Assembly: GCF_013415425.1 (NCBI RefSeq)
Contig: NZ_JACBYC010000108.1
Span: 1 to 64,000, forward strand
Direction of reading: 5' to 3'
Source: Gemella sp. GH3
GTDB taxonomy: Bacteria > Bacillota > Bacilli > Staphylococcales > Gemellaceae
Length of the DNA stretch: 64,000 bases
Shown here: positions 27,055 through 36,092 of the stretch, piece by piece
How positions within the stretch are numbered: position 1 is the first letter of the stretch
Layout of the letters: each line of letters starts with the position of its first letter
Position numbers and translations under genes: made by a program
The notes under the pieces: model-generated
The model's database searches: none
What the model saw: the letters and a program-made list of their open reading frames with translations, nothing else
Told to the model about the DNA's origin: nothing

Positions 27055-28793
27055 TGAGCAATAAATCATCATTTAGATTATTAAAATATTTATCTAGATA
27101 TAAATTTTCTATAGTAATAGCAATTGTTGCTACATTGGTTGCAGTTATTTGTAGTGCTTTTATGCCAAAATATTATGGTAGAGCAACTACTATAATAATA
27201 AATGATTTTGTTTCTACTGGAAGAATAGAATTATCAAGTCTGTATCCTATAATTAAAGTTTTAATAACTCTATATACTGTATCAATGGTATTTACTTATG
27301 TAATGCAATATTTAGCAGTAAAGTTAACAAAAGATGTTGTTTATAGTTTACGTAAAGATTTACGTAAGAAATTTGAAAAATTACCTATATCATATTATGA
27401 TCAAAATGAAACTGGTCAAATAATGAGTAAAATAACGAATGATATTACGGTTATTGGTAACAATTTAGGTCAAATTATTACTCAATTTTTACAATCATTA
27501 TTTGCTATCATTTCTATTGTAGTAGTAATGTTTACTGTAAGTGTTGATTTATCTTTTGTTATATTAGCAAGTATTCCTATAACGATATTTGTATCATTAA
27601 AAAGAGCTAAAAAATCTCAACCTTTGTATAGAAAAAAGCAAAATGCATTAGGTGGTGTTAATTCATATGTAGAAGAGTATTTTACTGGATATGAAGTTAT
27701 TAATACGTTTGATAGAAAAGAAGAAACATTAAAAGACTTCAAAAAATTAAATGATAAATTGTGTAATGAAGCAATAAAAGCAGAAAAAATATCAGCAAGT
27801 ATTTTCCCAACATCATTGTTTATTAATAATATAACTTATGTATTAATTACGATAATAGGTTTTGCTCAAGTATTAAATGGCCGTTTAGAAGTAGGATATG
27901 TTCAATCAATGATTCAATATGTAAAACAATTAGGGCAACCTATAGGTAACTTAGCAAATATTTCATCACTTTTACAGTCTACAATAGCTGCAAGTGATAG
28001 AGTTTTTGAGGTGTTGGATAATCCAGAAGAAGATAATAGCGAAACATTGGAATTACAAGAAGTTAAAGGTAAACTAGATATAGAGAATTTATTTTTCGGA
28101 TATGATAAAACTAAAAATATTTTGAAAAATATTTCATTCAATATTAAACCAGGAGAAACTGTAGCTATAGTGGGACCTACAGGAAGCGGTAAAACAACAT
28201 TCATAAATTTATTAATGAGATTTTATGATGCTACAAGTGGAAAAATTAAACTAGATGGAACAGATATTACTAAGTATAAAAAAGAAACAGTTAGAAGAAA
28301 AATGGGAATGGTTCTACAAGAAACTTGGTTATTTAATGGAACTATTATGGATAATTTAAAATATGGTAATGATAGTGCTACTGAAGAGGATGTATATAAA
28401 GCAGCTACTCGAGCAGGAGCAGATACATTTATAAGACAAACAGCTCAAGGATACAATACCATTTTGAATGAGAAAATGGATAATATTTCTGCAGGACAGA
28501 AGCAATTATTAACAATTGCTAGAGCATTAGTAGGTAATCCAGATATTTATATTTTAGATGAAGCAACATCTAATATTGATAGTAAAACAGAAAAAACTAT
28601 TCAAAAAGCAATGGATAAAATAATGTCAGAAAAAACAACTATAGTAATTGCACATAGGTTATCAACTATAGAGAATGCAGATAAAATCGTAGTGATAAAA
28701 GATGGAGAACTACTAGAACAAGGAAATCATAAAGAACTATTATCTCAAAAAGGTTTTTATTATGATTTATATACTGCTCAATATAACGGCTAA
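27054..28793 (+). CDS. ABC exporter half-transporter, canonical-site subunit (LmrD/BmrD-like)
   Basis: 579-residue exporter half. The transmembrane domain holds about six helices, and the ATPase domain has Walker A GPTGSGKTT, Q-loop MVLQETWLF, Walker B YILDEATSNID with the catalytic Glu, and switch IVIAHRLS with His. The signature reads ISAGQKQL, slightly off consensus (SAGQ for SGGQ). Its ATG overlaps the stop codon of the partner. The pair probably exports lipophilic drugs or lipids; no substrate can be read from the sequence. Confidence 0.94.
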   Translation: MSNKSSFRLLKYLSRYKFSIVIAIVATLVAVICSAFMPKYYGRATTIIINDFVSTGRIELSSLYPIIKVLITLYTVSMVFTYVMQYLAVKLTKDVVYSLRKDLRKKFEKLPISYYDQNETGQIMSKITNDITVIGNNLGQIITQFLQSLFAIISIVVVMFTVSVDLSFVILASIPITIFVSLKRAKKSQPLYRKKQNALGGVNSYVEEYFTGYEVINTFDRKEETLKDFKKLNDKLCNEAIKAEKISASIFPTSLFINNITYVLITIIGFAQVLNGRLEVGYVQSMIQYVKQLGQPIGNLANISSLLQSTIAASDRVFEVLDNPEEDNSETLELQEVKGKLDIENLFFGYDKTKNILKNISFNIKPGETVAIVGPTGSGKTTFINLLMRFYDATSGKIKLDGTDITKYKKETVRRKMGMVLQETWLFNGTIMDNLKYGNDSATEEDVYKAATRAGADTFIRQTAQGYNTILNEKMDNISAGQKQLLTIARALVGNPDIYILDEATSNIDSKTEKTIQKAMDKIMSEKTTIVIAHRLSTIENADKIVVIKDGELLEQGNHKELLSQKGFYYDLYTAQYNG

Positions 28794-28798
28794 TAAGA

Positions 28799-28837
28799 AA
28801 ATTAGAAGAAAGATATCGACTTTCTTCTAATTTTTTT
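28799..28837 (+). terminator. Terminator after the ABC exporter operon
   Basis: Arms 28799-28812 and 28820-28833 (AAATTAGAAGAAAG with its complement), 7-base loop, T run. The following 190 bases up to the helicase gene hold only AT-rich sequence with a probable -10 (TATAAT about 28984). Confidence 0.85.
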
Positions 28838-29026
28838 ATTATATATAATTTTAATATTACGCTATTGTTAATATTAAAATATTGGTTAGTTAAATTTAAT
28901 TATTTATAGTGTAATTTATTAATAAAGAACTATAGTTATTTTATAAATATATATTAAAAAATAGAAAAAAACTTTTTTTTATAGTATAATTAACAATGAT
29001 TTGAAAATAGAATGGAGAATTAAAAA

Positions 29027-30358
29027 ATGTTATCTAAATCTTTTGAACAATTTAAGTTTGAAAAATTTGTAAATGATGCTGTAGTAGATTTAGGTTTTAA
29101 AAATCCTACGAAAATACAAGAACGAGTTTTTTCACCAGTGTTAAAATACAAAAATGTTGTAGCAAAGTCACAAACAGGTAGTGGGAAAAGTCATTCTTTT
29201 TTATTACCAATATTTAGCAAATTAAATGTAGAAAATAAAAAAACTCAAAGTATAATAATGGCTCCAACTAGAGAGTTATCAAGACAACTGTTTGATATGG
29301 CAGTTCATATCGCTAAATTTTCTAAACAAGAAATAAAAATTTCTCTTTTTATAGGAGGACAGGATTTAAATAGAGATATTGATAGAGTATCTAATGCTCC
29401 ACATATTATTATAGGTACTCCTACTAGAATATTAGAATTAGATAGGGCTAGTGTATTATCTATTAAAGAAGTAGAAACTATAGTTGTTGACGAATGTGAT
29501 ATGATGATAGATTTAGGATTTATGCCAGATATTGACAAAATAGCTACTAGAGCAGCAAAAAATTGTCAATTTTTAGTTTTTTCTGCAACAATACCTAATC
29601 AAATGTCACATTTTTTGAAAAAATATGTCAAAAATGCACAATATATAGAAGTAGACAATGCAAACAATGGTAAAATTGACTATATACTATTGCCTATAAA
29701 AAGTTCTAGTAGATTAGAAAAATTATATGAAATAACTACTATAATTAATCCTTATTTGGCTATTATTTTTGCTAATAAAAAAACAGAAGTAGAAGAAATA
29801 AGTAGTTACTTGATATCTCGTGGTTTGAATGTCGGTGTTTTACATGGAGATTTGACACCTCGAGAAAGAAAGCAAATGCAAAAGAGAATTAATAATTTAG
29901 ATTTTACTTATGTTGTAGCTAGTGATTTAATGAGTAGAGGAATAGATATAGAAGGGGTAAGTCATATAGTAAATTATAACATTCCTAATGATTTAGATTT
30001 CTTTATCCATAGAGCTGGTCGTACAGGTAGAGCAGGTCTTAGTGGAGAATGTATAACTATATACAGTAATAAAGATGAAGATAAATTACAAGAATTAGAA
30101 CAACGTGGTATAGTTTTTGAACATAAAGATATAAAGGACGAAGAGTTTGTTGAAATAAAAGATAGAAATAAACGTCAAAATAGACAAAAAGTAGTAGCAG
30201 ATCATAATTTAACAAACAAGTTAAAATCTAAGTTGAAATCTAGTAAAAAAGTAAAACCTGGATATAAGAAAAAACATAAGTATAAAATGGACAAATTAAA
30301 ACAAAAAGAAAGAAGAAAATTTGCAAAACGTCAAAATAGGATGAATAGAGGTAAATAA
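29027..30358 (+). CDS. cshB: DEAD-box RNA helicase, CshB-like
   Basis: 443-residue ATP-dependent RNA helicase used in ribosome assembly and cold adaptation. Q motif [12 protein letters not shown], motif I SQTGSGKS, motif Ia APTRELSRQ, motif III FSATIP, motif [10 protein letters not shown] and motif [12 protein letters not shown] are present, followed by a lysine/arginine-rich C-terminal tail. Motif II reads DECD rather than DEAD. The cshB assignment rests on the next genes, nfo and a Zur-type regulator, the same order as yqfR-nfo-...-zur in Bacillus. The stop overlaps nfo by one base. Confidence 0.9.
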   Translation: MLSKSFEQFKFEKFVNDAVVDLGFKNPTKIQERVFSPVLKYKNVVAKSQTGSGKSHSFLLPIFSKLNVENKKTQSIIMAPTRELSRQLFDMAVHIAKFSKQEIKISLFIGGQDLNRDIDRVSNAPHIIIGTPTRILELDRASVLSIKEVETIVVDECDMMIDLGFMPDIDKIATRAAKNCQFLVFSATIPNQMSHFLKKYVKNAQYIEVDNANNGKIDYILLPIKSSSRLEKLYEITTIINPYLAIIFANKKTEVEEISSYLISRGLNVGVLHGDLTPRERKQMQKRINNLDFTYVVASDLMSRGIDIEGVSHIVNYNIPNDLDFFIHRAGRTGRAGLSGECITIYSNKDEDKLQELEQRGIVFEHKDIKDEEFVEIKDRNKRQNRQKVVADHNLTNKLKSKLKSSKKVKPGYKKKHKYKMDKLKQKERRKFAKRQNRMNRGK

Positions 30359-31236
30359 TGAAAAATTTAAAAATAGGTTCGCATGTTTCAATGTCTGGAA
30401 AAGATATGATGATAGGTTCAGTAAAAGAAGCATTAAGCTATGGAAGTGATACTTTTATGATTTATACAGGTGCTCCGCAAAATACAAGAAGAAAACCGAT
30501 TGAAGAATTAAGAATAGATGAAGCAAAGCAAATTATGAAAGATAATAATATTTCTGATATAGTTGTACACGCACCGTATATTATTAATTTGGGTAATACA
30601 ATAAAGCCAGAAACATATGAGTTAGCAGTAGAATTTCTAACATTAGAAATAAAACGAACAGAAAAAATAGGAGCTAAAAATATGGTTCTTCATCCAGGCG
30701 CTCACGTTCAAGCTGGAGTTGATAAAGGTATTGAAAGTATTATAAAAGGATTAAACACGGTTATAAGACAAGATATGACAACTAATATCTCTCTTGAAGT
30801 AATGGCAGGAAAAGGTAGCGAATGTGGAAAAACTTTTGAAGAAATAGCTACAATAATTGATGGAGTTGTTCATAATGATAAGCTAACTGTTACTTTCGAT
30901 ACTTGTCATTTCTTTGAAGCTGGATATGATATTGTAAATGACTTAGATGGCGTTCTTACAAAGTTTGATAAATTAATAGGTCTTAATAGAATACAAGTTT
31001 TACACGTTAACGATAGTAAGAATTTTTTAGGAGCGCACAAAGACCGTCACGAAAATATAGGGTATGGTGGAATAGGATTTGAAGCAATAAATAGAATTGT
31101 ACATTTAGATCAATTTGCTAATATTCCTAAGATTCTAGAAACACCTTGGTACGGAGAAAATAAAGAATTTGCGCCATACAAATATGAAATAGAAATGTTA
31201 CGCAATCAAAAATTCATAGATTTTAAAAATATTTAG
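30358..31236 (+). CDS. nfo: Endonuclease IV
   Basis: 292-residue trinuclear-zinc AP endonuclease of base excision repair. It has [13 protein letters not shown] at the N-terminus, then [29 protein letters not shown], the zinc-ligand block [37 protein letters not shown] and the C-terminal ETPWYGEN. All metal-binding His, Asp and Glu positions appear intact. The ATG overlaps the stop codon of the helicase gene. Confidence 0.97.
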   Translation: MKNLKIGSHVSMSGKDMMIGSVKEALSYGSDTFMIYTGAPQNTRRKPIEELRIDEAKQIMKDNNISDIVVHAPYIINLGNTIKPETYELAVEFLTLEIKRTEKIGAKNMVLHPGAHVQAGVDKGIESIIKGLNTVIRQDMTTNISLEVMAGKGSECGKTFEEIATIIDGVVHNDKLTVTFDTCHFFEAGYDIVNDLDGVLTKFDKLIGLNRIQVLHVNDSKNFLGAHKDRHENIGYGGIGFEAINRIVHLDQFANIPKILETPWYGENKEFAPYKYEIEMLRNQKFIDFKNI

Positions 31237-31254
31237 TAGAAGGGATGATGGTAT

Positions 31255-31707
31255 ATGAGTGATGTCGATAAAAAAGTAGATAGTTTAATGACTATTCTTA
31301 AAGAAAATGGATATAAGTACACTGATAAAAGAAGATTAATGATACAAGTACTGGTAGAAGAAGATAGATATATAAATGCAAAATATATTTCAGAAATTCT
31401 ATGGAAAGATTATCCGGGGCTTAGCTTTGACACTATTTATAGAAACTTGAGTACTTATGTAGATTTAGGAATTTTGGAAATGACAGAAATAAATGGAGAA
31501 AGATTTTTCAAAGTATCTTGCATAGACACAGATCATCATCACCATCATCATATTTGTTTAAAATGTGGCAAAGCTAAAATTATTCATATTGATTTGTGCA
31601 GTAAATTAGATATTGAAGAATTAAAAGGTTATAAAGTAGATAGTCACAAGTTTGAAATTTATGGACTTTGTCCAAATTGTTTGAAAGAAGAGAAAGAAAA
31701 TGTATAA
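31255..31707 (+). CDS. Fur-family metal regulator, probably Zur
   Basis: 150-residue metal-dependent repressor. The N-terminal winged helix has YTDKRRLMIQVL and GLSFDTIYRNLSTYVDLGIL. The C-terminal domain has a run of six histidines (residues 94-99), then CLKC (101-104) and CPNC (139-142) forming the structural zinc site. Placement after cshB-nfo and the two CxxC pairs argue for Zur rather than PerR. Zinc-free L31 (rpmE2, 35764) in the window is a typical Zur target elsewhere, though I found no clear Zur box. The stop overlaps truB by 8 bases. Confidence 0.88.
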   Translation: MSDVDKKVDSLMTILKENGYKYTDKRRLMIQVLVEEDRYINAKYISEILWKDYPGLSFDTIYRNLSTYVDLGILEMTEINGERFFKVSCIDTDHHHHHHICLKCGKAKIIHIDLCSKLDIEELKGYKVDSHKFEIYGLCPNCLKEEKENV

Positions 31708-32617
31708 CGGTATTTTACCTGTATATAAAAATAGAGGTATGACTAGTCACGACGTAGTTTTTAAACTTAGAAAAATTTTAAATATGAAAAAAGTAGGACA
31801 TTCAGGAACGCTTGACCCAGATGTTGACGGAGTATTATTAATTTTATTAGGAGATAGTACAAAGGTTAGCGATTATGCAATGGATTTAGGAAAAGGATAT
31901 AGAGCAGAAGTTTGTCTAGGAATAAAAACTACTACTGAAGATTTAAGTGGGGATATTTTAGAAAATGTAAATATAGAAAATATTTCTTTAGATAAAATAA
32001 AAAAAGTTTGTGATAGTTTAGTAGGTAATATTATTCAAAAGCCACCGATTTATTCTGCTATAAAAGTTAATGGGAAAAAGCTTTATGAGTATGCTCGTAT
32101 GGGGAATTTTGATATTGAAATTCCTACTAGAGAAGTTACTGTTTATAGTATAAATATTTTAGAAAACAGTTTTTATAAAAAAGATGGGAAGCTTTATTTT
32201 ACAATAGATATAAAGTGCGGAAAGGGTACATATATAAGAACTTTAGCTACTCAAATAGGCGAGATGTTGAATGTTCCAAGTTGTATGAGTAAATTAACTA
32301 GAACATCAAGTGGGAAAATAACTATTGATGATACATTAACTTTGGGTGAAATAGAAAACCTAGGGTCAGAAATTACTACTAAATTATTGCCTAAAGAATA
32401 TGCTTTAGAAAAGTTTGTTAGTTATGAAGTTCCTAAGTTTAGAGCAAAACAAATTATGAATGGACTTAGATTTAGGAAAGATCAATTTCCTACTTTAGAT
32501 TTTAGTAAGGGAGTAGTTTTTACATATAATAATGAGGCTATAGCTGTCTATATATTAAAAAATTTAGAAGATGATTTATTATCTGTAAAAACAACTTTTC
32601 CTAAGAAAATAGAATGA
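31700..32617 (+). CDS. truB: tRNA pseudouridine-55 synthase
   Basis: 305-residue enzyme that makes pseudouridine 55 in the T loop of tRNAs. Catalytic block GHSGTLDPDVDGVLLI with the nucleophilic Asp, then PPIYSAIKVNGKKLYEYAR, CGKGTYIRTLA, and a C-terminal PUA-like region. The start at 31700 lies within the end of the zur gene, with AAAGAAG upstream. It ends in TGA, which confirms UGA as a stop codon in this genome, and overlaps the possible upstream start of ribF. Confidence 0.97.
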   Translation: MYNGILPVYKNRGMTSHDVVFKLRKILNMKKVGHSGTLDPDVDGVLLILLGDSTKVSDYAMDLGKGYRAEVCLGIKTTTEDLSGDILENVNIENISLDKIKKVCDSLVGNIIQKPPIYSAIKVNGKKLYEYARMGNFDIEIPTREVTVYSINILENSFYKKDGKLYFTIDIKCGKGTYIRTLATQIGEMLNVPSCMSKLTRTSSGKITIDDTLTLGEIENLGSEITTKLLPKEYALEKFVSYEVPKFRAKQIMNGLRFRKDQFPTLDFSKGVVFTYNNEAIAVYILKNLEDDLLSVKTTFPKKIE

Positions 32618-32634
32618 TGATAGAAGGTAAAATT

Positions 32635-33573
32635 ATGGATTTTTTTAAAATTTCTAATTTAAAAGAAATAAATAAAGATACAAAAAGAAGAGTAGCAGCA
32701 TTAGGATTTTTTGATGGTATTCATTTGGCACACAAAGAAATAATAGTGAGTACAGTAAATAAAGCTAGAGCTACTAATAAAATTTCTACTTTAATTACTT
32801 TTGATAAAAGTCCTAAAGAATATTTTACTAAAACAAAATTAAATCTTATAACGCCCGAACATATAAAATTAAAAATACTTGATGAATTAGGTATAGATGA
32901 AGTATATATTATAGAATTTAATGATTTGTTTAGAAAATTAACTAAAGAAAAATTTGTAGATGATGTATTAGTAAGATTGAATGTAGATGATGTTTACTGC
33001 GGATATGACTATTCTTTTGGGTACCAAGGTCAAGGGAGTCCTGAATTTATAAAAGAATATACGGATTATAATATAAATGTTAATGTAATAGAAAAACAGT
33101 TATTAAATGGTGAGAAAATATCTACAACTAAAATTAGAGAGTTAATAAAAAACGGTGATTTATCTTCTTACTATAAATTTACAGGAAGACCATATAAATT
33201 ATCAGGAGAAGTAGTAAAGGGTAGACAACTTGGTAGAACTATTAATTTTCCTACAGCTAATATAAATTTAGTTGATAATTGTGTTGTTCCAGAAAAATTA
33301 GGTGTATATATAACTAAGGTTAAAGTACTAGGAAAGTACTATAAAGGAATTACAAACATAGGAAGAAATCCTACCGTATCTAATTTGGATAAGATTTTTG
33401 TTGAAACACATATATTAGATTTTGATAAAGAGATATATGGAGAATTTATTGAATTAGAATTTTATAAGTTTATAAGATCAGAAAAAAAATTTAATAATTT
33501 AGATGATTTAAAATTACAACTAGAATTAGACAGAGAAATTGCTTATAAAGAAAATTTAGAAAATATTATTTAA
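32635..33573 (+). CDS. ribF: Bifunctional riboflavin kinase / FAD synthetase
   Basis: 312-residue cytosolic enzyme converting riboflavin to FMN and FAD. The N-terminal adenylyltransferase domain has LGFFDGIHLAHKE, YDYSFGYQG and ISTTKIRELI. The C-terminal kinase domain has KGRQLGRTINFPTANI and YKGITNIGRNPTV. I place the start at 32635, behind AGAAGG (32622-32627); an in-frame ATG at 32614 overlaps the truB stop but has a weak ribosome binding site. The truB-ribF-rpsO order is common in bacteria. Confidence 0.95.
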   Translation: MDFFKISNLKEINKDTKRRVAALGFFDGIHLAHKEIIVSTVNKARATNKISTLITFDKSPKEYFTKTKLNLITPEHIKLKILDELGIDEVYIIEFNDLFRKLTKEKFVDDVLVRLNVDDVYCGYDYSFGYQGQGSPEFIKEYTDYNINVNVIEKQLLNGEKISTTKIRELIKNGDLSSYYKFTGRPYKLSGEVVKGRQLGRTINFPTANINLVDNCVVPEKLGVYITKVKVLGKYYKGITNIGRNPTVSNLDKIFVETHILDFDKEIYGEFIELEFYKFIRSEKKFNNLDDLKLQLELDREIAYKENLENII

Positions 33574-33577
33574 TATA

Positions 33578-33606
33578 TTGCAAAAACGCAAAAAATATTG
33601 TAGAAT
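33578..33606 (+). promoter_or_regulatory. rpsO promoter
   Basis: TTGCAA (33578-33583), 17-base spacer, TAGAAT (33601-33606). Confidence 0.78.
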
Positions 33607-33614
33607 ATAAAAAG

Positions 33615-33660
33615 TCCTTATTCCTGGTGTAGAAAAACTCCAGATTTTATACTAAGATTA
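33615..33660 (+). promoter_or_regulatory. rpsO leader hairpin, possible S15 autoregulatory site
   Basis: CTGGTGT (33624-33630) pairs with ACTCCAG (33637-33643) with one mismatch around a 6-base loop in the untranslated leader. S15 of several bacteria represses its own mRNA through such leader structures. Autoregulation here is inferred from position. Confidence 0.4.
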
Positions 33661-33689
33661 AGGGGAAAAAATTTTTATGGAGGTGCCAA

Positions 33690-33962
33690 ATGGCAGCAAT
33701 TAGTCAAGAAAGAAAAAATGAAATTATCGCTAAGTACCGTACTCATGAATCAGATACTGGTTCTCCAGAAGTACAAGTAGCAGTGTTAACAGCTGAAATT
33801 GAAGCTTTAACACAACATTTAGAAGTACATAAAAAAGATCATGCAGGACGTCGTGGATTATTGAAAAAAGTATTCCGTCGTCGTCACTTATTAGATTATC
33901 TAATTAAAAAAGATATTCAAAGATATCGTGATTTAATTAAATCATTAGGACTAAGAAGATAA
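33690..33962 (+). CDS. rpsO: 30S ribosomal protein S15
   Basis: 90-residue protein binding the central domain of 16S rRNA. Conserved [16 protein letters not shown], the [19 protein letters not shown] helix-loop and [12 protein letters not shown] are present. GGAGGTG precedes the ATG. Single gene between its own promoter and a strong terminator. Confidence 0.99.
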   Translation: MAAISQERKNEIIAKYRTHESDTGSPEVQVAVLTAEIEALTQHLEVHKKDHAGRRGLLKKVFRRRHLLDYLIKKDIQRYRDLIKSLGLRR

Positions 33963-33970
33963 TTTTTTAT

Positions 33971-34006
33971 GCAGAAGATTATGAATTTAATCTTCTGCAA
34001 TTTTTT
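33971..34006 (+). terminator. rpsO terminator
   Basis: GCAGAAGATTA (33971-33981) pairs with TAATCTTCTGC (33988-33998), then AA and six T. Confidence 0.92.
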
Positions 34007-34017
34007 CAAAAAAACTA

Positions 34018-34046
34018 TTGACAACTTTTTTAAAAAAAGGTATACT
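34018..34046 (+). promoter_or_regulatory. Promoter of the tRNA-Arg gene
   Basis: Perfect -35 TTGACA (34018-34023), 17-base spacer, TATACT (34041-34046), about 30 bases before the tRNA start. Confidence 0.88.
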
Positions 34047-34082
34047 ATTATAGTGCTTAAGACAAGTACTTAATTATTTTAT

Positions 34083-34156
<74 letters not shown>

Positions 34157-34162
34157 TCATAC

Positions 34163-34198
34163 AAACCAGGAGAGCTATATCTCTTGGTTTATTTTTTT
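34163..34198 (+). terminator. Terminator after tRNA-Arg
   Basis: AAACCAGGAGA (34163-34173) pairs with TCTCTTGGTTT (34180-34190) with one G-U, followed by a T-rich tail. It lies just before the next gene, so some read-through may feed that gene. Confidence 0.82.
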
Positions 34199-34216
34199 AG
34201 ATTAGGGGAATATAAA

Positions 34217-35089
34217 ATGAATAATATTAATAAAATAGGAATTGGAGTTTCATTATTGTCGCTTACGATAATAGCGGGATCACTTTATTATCATAATGAT
34301 AAACTATCAAAAGCAAGTGATAATATAGTTAAAAATAATTATTCTACTAAAGAAGTAGTTGTAGAAAATAAAAAAAATATTGAGATTAGTACAGAAGTTA
34401 ATAATAACACACTTATATTAAAATTAAAAAATATTTCTAGTAGAGAATTAGCAGATGTAGTATTAGAGGTAGGGGTTAAAGACAGTAAGGTGTCAGAAGT
34501 ATATATAGAAAAATTTGCTGCTAATACTGAAAAAACTATAGAAATTTCATTAAATAAAAAGACAACTAGTCAAAGTATTAGAAATAATGATACTATTGTT
34601 AATGACTATAGATTAATGGAAGAAAAAGAATTTACTTATAATAATGAAAAAGGGTACGTATTAGTAACAAGTATAAAAGAACAAAAAGTTGATTATTATA
34701 AAGATAAGATAAATAGTAGTAGTTTATCTCAAGAAGAGAAAGATCAATTACTTTCAAGTATAGATAAAGAAAATAATATATATAATATAGAAAAATTAAT
34801 AGAAGGAAAATTAATACCTTTATTGAGGTTATCACTTGATGCAATAACGTTTCCTGCTAATGAAGAAAAATTAGTTATTTCAGATAAAGTAGCAGATAAT
34901 TTACAAAATTCACAAGATAGTAGTAATAATGTTCAAGAAATTCCTAATAATTCAGTACCTCAAGATCAACAAGCATCTTCACAACAATATGTTGCACCCA
35001 ATAGCAGTAATATAAATAATGGAACGAATCAAGTATCACCTAGGAGAAATCAATCATCTATTGGAACTAATTCTAACAATAGAGCTTAA
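34217..35089 (+). CDS. Membrane-anchored secreted protein of unknown function
   Basis: 290-residue protein with one N-terminal hydrophobic segment (IGIGVSLLSLTIIAGSLYY, residues about 7-25) and no cleavage motif that I trust, so probably an outward-facing anchored protein. The middle part looks like a beta-rich domain with strands such as LILKLKNISSRELADVVLEV. The last 60 residues are low-complexity and rich in Asn, Gln and Ser. I recognise no family. The ATG at 34217 is preceded by AGGGGAA; a longer frame beginning at 34184 would start inside the terminator hairpin. No own promoter is visible. Confidence 0.7.
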   Translation: MNNINKIGIGVSLLSLTIIAGSLYYHNDKLSKASDNIVKNNYSTKEVVVENKKNIEISTEVNNNTLILKLKNISSRELADVVLEVGVKDSKVSEVYIEKFAANTEKTIEISLNKKTTSQSIRNNDTIVNDYRLMEEKEFTYNNEKGYVLVTSIKEQKVDYYKDKINSSSLSQEEKDQLLSSIDKENNIYNIEKLIEGKLIPLLRLSLDAITFPANEEKLVISDKVADNLQNSQDSSNNVQEIPNNSVPQDQQASSQQYVAPNSSNINNGTNQVSPRRNQSSIGTNSNNRA

Positions 35090-35090
35090 T

Positions 35091-35130
35091 AAAAAATACC
35101 TTAATGAAATATTTCATTAAGGTATTTTTT
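35091..35130. terminator. Bidirectional terminator between convergent genes
   Basis: Near-perfect palindrome around 35110/35111 with a flanking A run and T run. It serves both the membrane protein gene and minus-strand rpsP. Confidence 0.9.
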
Positions 35131-35131
35131 A

Positions 35132-35404
35132 TTATTTGTTTAATTTAGATTCGTGGAATTTTTTCATTATTCCTTCTTTTGATAATAAACTTCTTACAGT
35201 ATCAGATGGTTGTGCACCATTTCCTAACCATTTTAAAGCTAATTCTTCATCAATTTTAACTTCTGCTGGATCTTTAACTGCGTTATAAGTTCCAATAGTT
35301 TCTATTGAACGACCATCACGAGGTGCTCTTGAATCAGCAACAACGATACGGTAGAAAGGTGATTTTTTAGCACCTAATCTTTTTAAACGGATTTTTACTG
35401 CCAT
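35132..35404 (-). CDS. rpsP: 30S ribosomal protein S16
   Basis: 90-residue protein of the small subunit body. It begins [20 protein letters not shown] and contains [15 protein letters not shown] and the [15 protein letters not shown] segment. A longer frame exists upstream, but the ATG at 35404 follows AAAGGAG with proper spacing and matches the family start. It has a single-gene transcript, and the usual partners (ffh, rimM, trmD) are absent here. Confidence 0.98.
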   Translation of the reverse strand: MAVKIRLKRLGAKKSPFYRIVVADSRAPRDGRSIETIGTYNAVKDPAEVKIDEELALKWLGNGAQPSDTVRSLLSKEGIMKKFHESKLNK

Positions 35405-35505
35405 TTTTATACTCCTTTTATACTTCAACTTTTATTATTTATTTGTGTGTTTATGGGTATTTAATGAAAAGTTGAATCAATAAGCTAAGTTTTAAGCTAG
35501 TAAAT

Positions 35506-35534
35506 ATTCTATCACTATAAATTAAGAAAGTCAA
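35506..35534 (-). promoter_or_regulatory. rpsP promoter
   Basis: On the minus strand TTGACT (35534-35529), 17-base spacer, TAGAAT (35511-35506). A leader of about 95 bases follows. No other feature is clear between rpsP and the promoter for rpmE2. Confidence 0.82.
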
Positions 35535-35656
35535 TAGATTTTTCTGAAAAGTGTCAACTTTTTTTGTTGACATCTGTTTATTATGTAAAAATAGACTTTT
35601 TTAGAGTGGTAAATAGATATAATTGACAAAAAAATGCATTTTATTTTAAATAATAC

Positions 35657-35750
35657 TTGATTTTTTTTTTATTATTAATTATAATATTTAGGTATGTGAT
35701 TTAGTCACTCAAAAATAACTCTGTTCATATAATAAATGTTCAGGGCAGAA
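35657..35750 (+). promoter_or_regulatory. rpmE2 promoter and structured leader
   Basis: TTGATT (35657-35662), 17-base spacer, TATAAT (35680-35685). The leader has a small GTGA/TCAC hairpin near 35696-35708 and a CTCTG/CAGGG pairing between 35721 and 35746 just before the ribosome binding site. L31 leaders that bind their own protein are known in Firmicutes; this could be one, but I cannot align it. Confidence 0.55.
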
Positions 35751-35763
35751 GGAGAGAATAAAA

Positions 35764-36009
35764 ATGAAACAAGGAATACATCCAGATTACCGTAAAGTTG
35801 TATTTATGGATACTACTAGTGGATTTAAGTTTTTAAGTGGTTCTACAAAACCAGCTAAAGAAACAATCGTTTGGGAAGATGGAAATGAGTATCCATTATT
35901 AAAAGTGGAAATTAGTTCAGATACACACCCATTCTACACAGGACGTCAAAGATTTGCTCAAGCAGATGGACGTGTTGAACGTTTCAACAAAAAATACGGA
36001 ATCAAGTAA
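35764..36009 (+). CDS. rpmE2: 50S ribosomal protein L31 type B
   Basis: 81-residue L31 of the long, zinc-free form. It has [20 protein letters not shown], the insertion with [12 protein letters not shown], then [20 protein letters not shown]. No CxxC zinc ligands are present, which defines type B. AGAAGGAGAG precedes the ATG. In Bacillus the zinc-free paralogue is Zur-controlled; here it sits in the normal rpmE position ahead of tdk-prfA-prmC, suggesting it is the main L31. Confidence 0.97.
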   Translation: MKQGIHPDYRKVVFMDTTSGFKFLSGSTKPAKETIVWEDGNEYPLLKVEISSDTHPFYTGRQRFAQADGRVERFNKKYGIK

Positions 36010-36015
36010 AATTTT

Positions 36016-36046
36016 AAAAACAGACACTATTAAGTTGTCTGTTTTT
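36016..36046 (+). terminator. rpmE2 terminator
   Basis: AAAAACAGACA (36016-36026) pairs with TGTCTGTTTTT (36036-36046). Confidence 0.85.
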
Positions 36047-36092
36047 GTTATATTTTTTGTAAATAATAGTATAATTGATAGCAGGAGAATAT

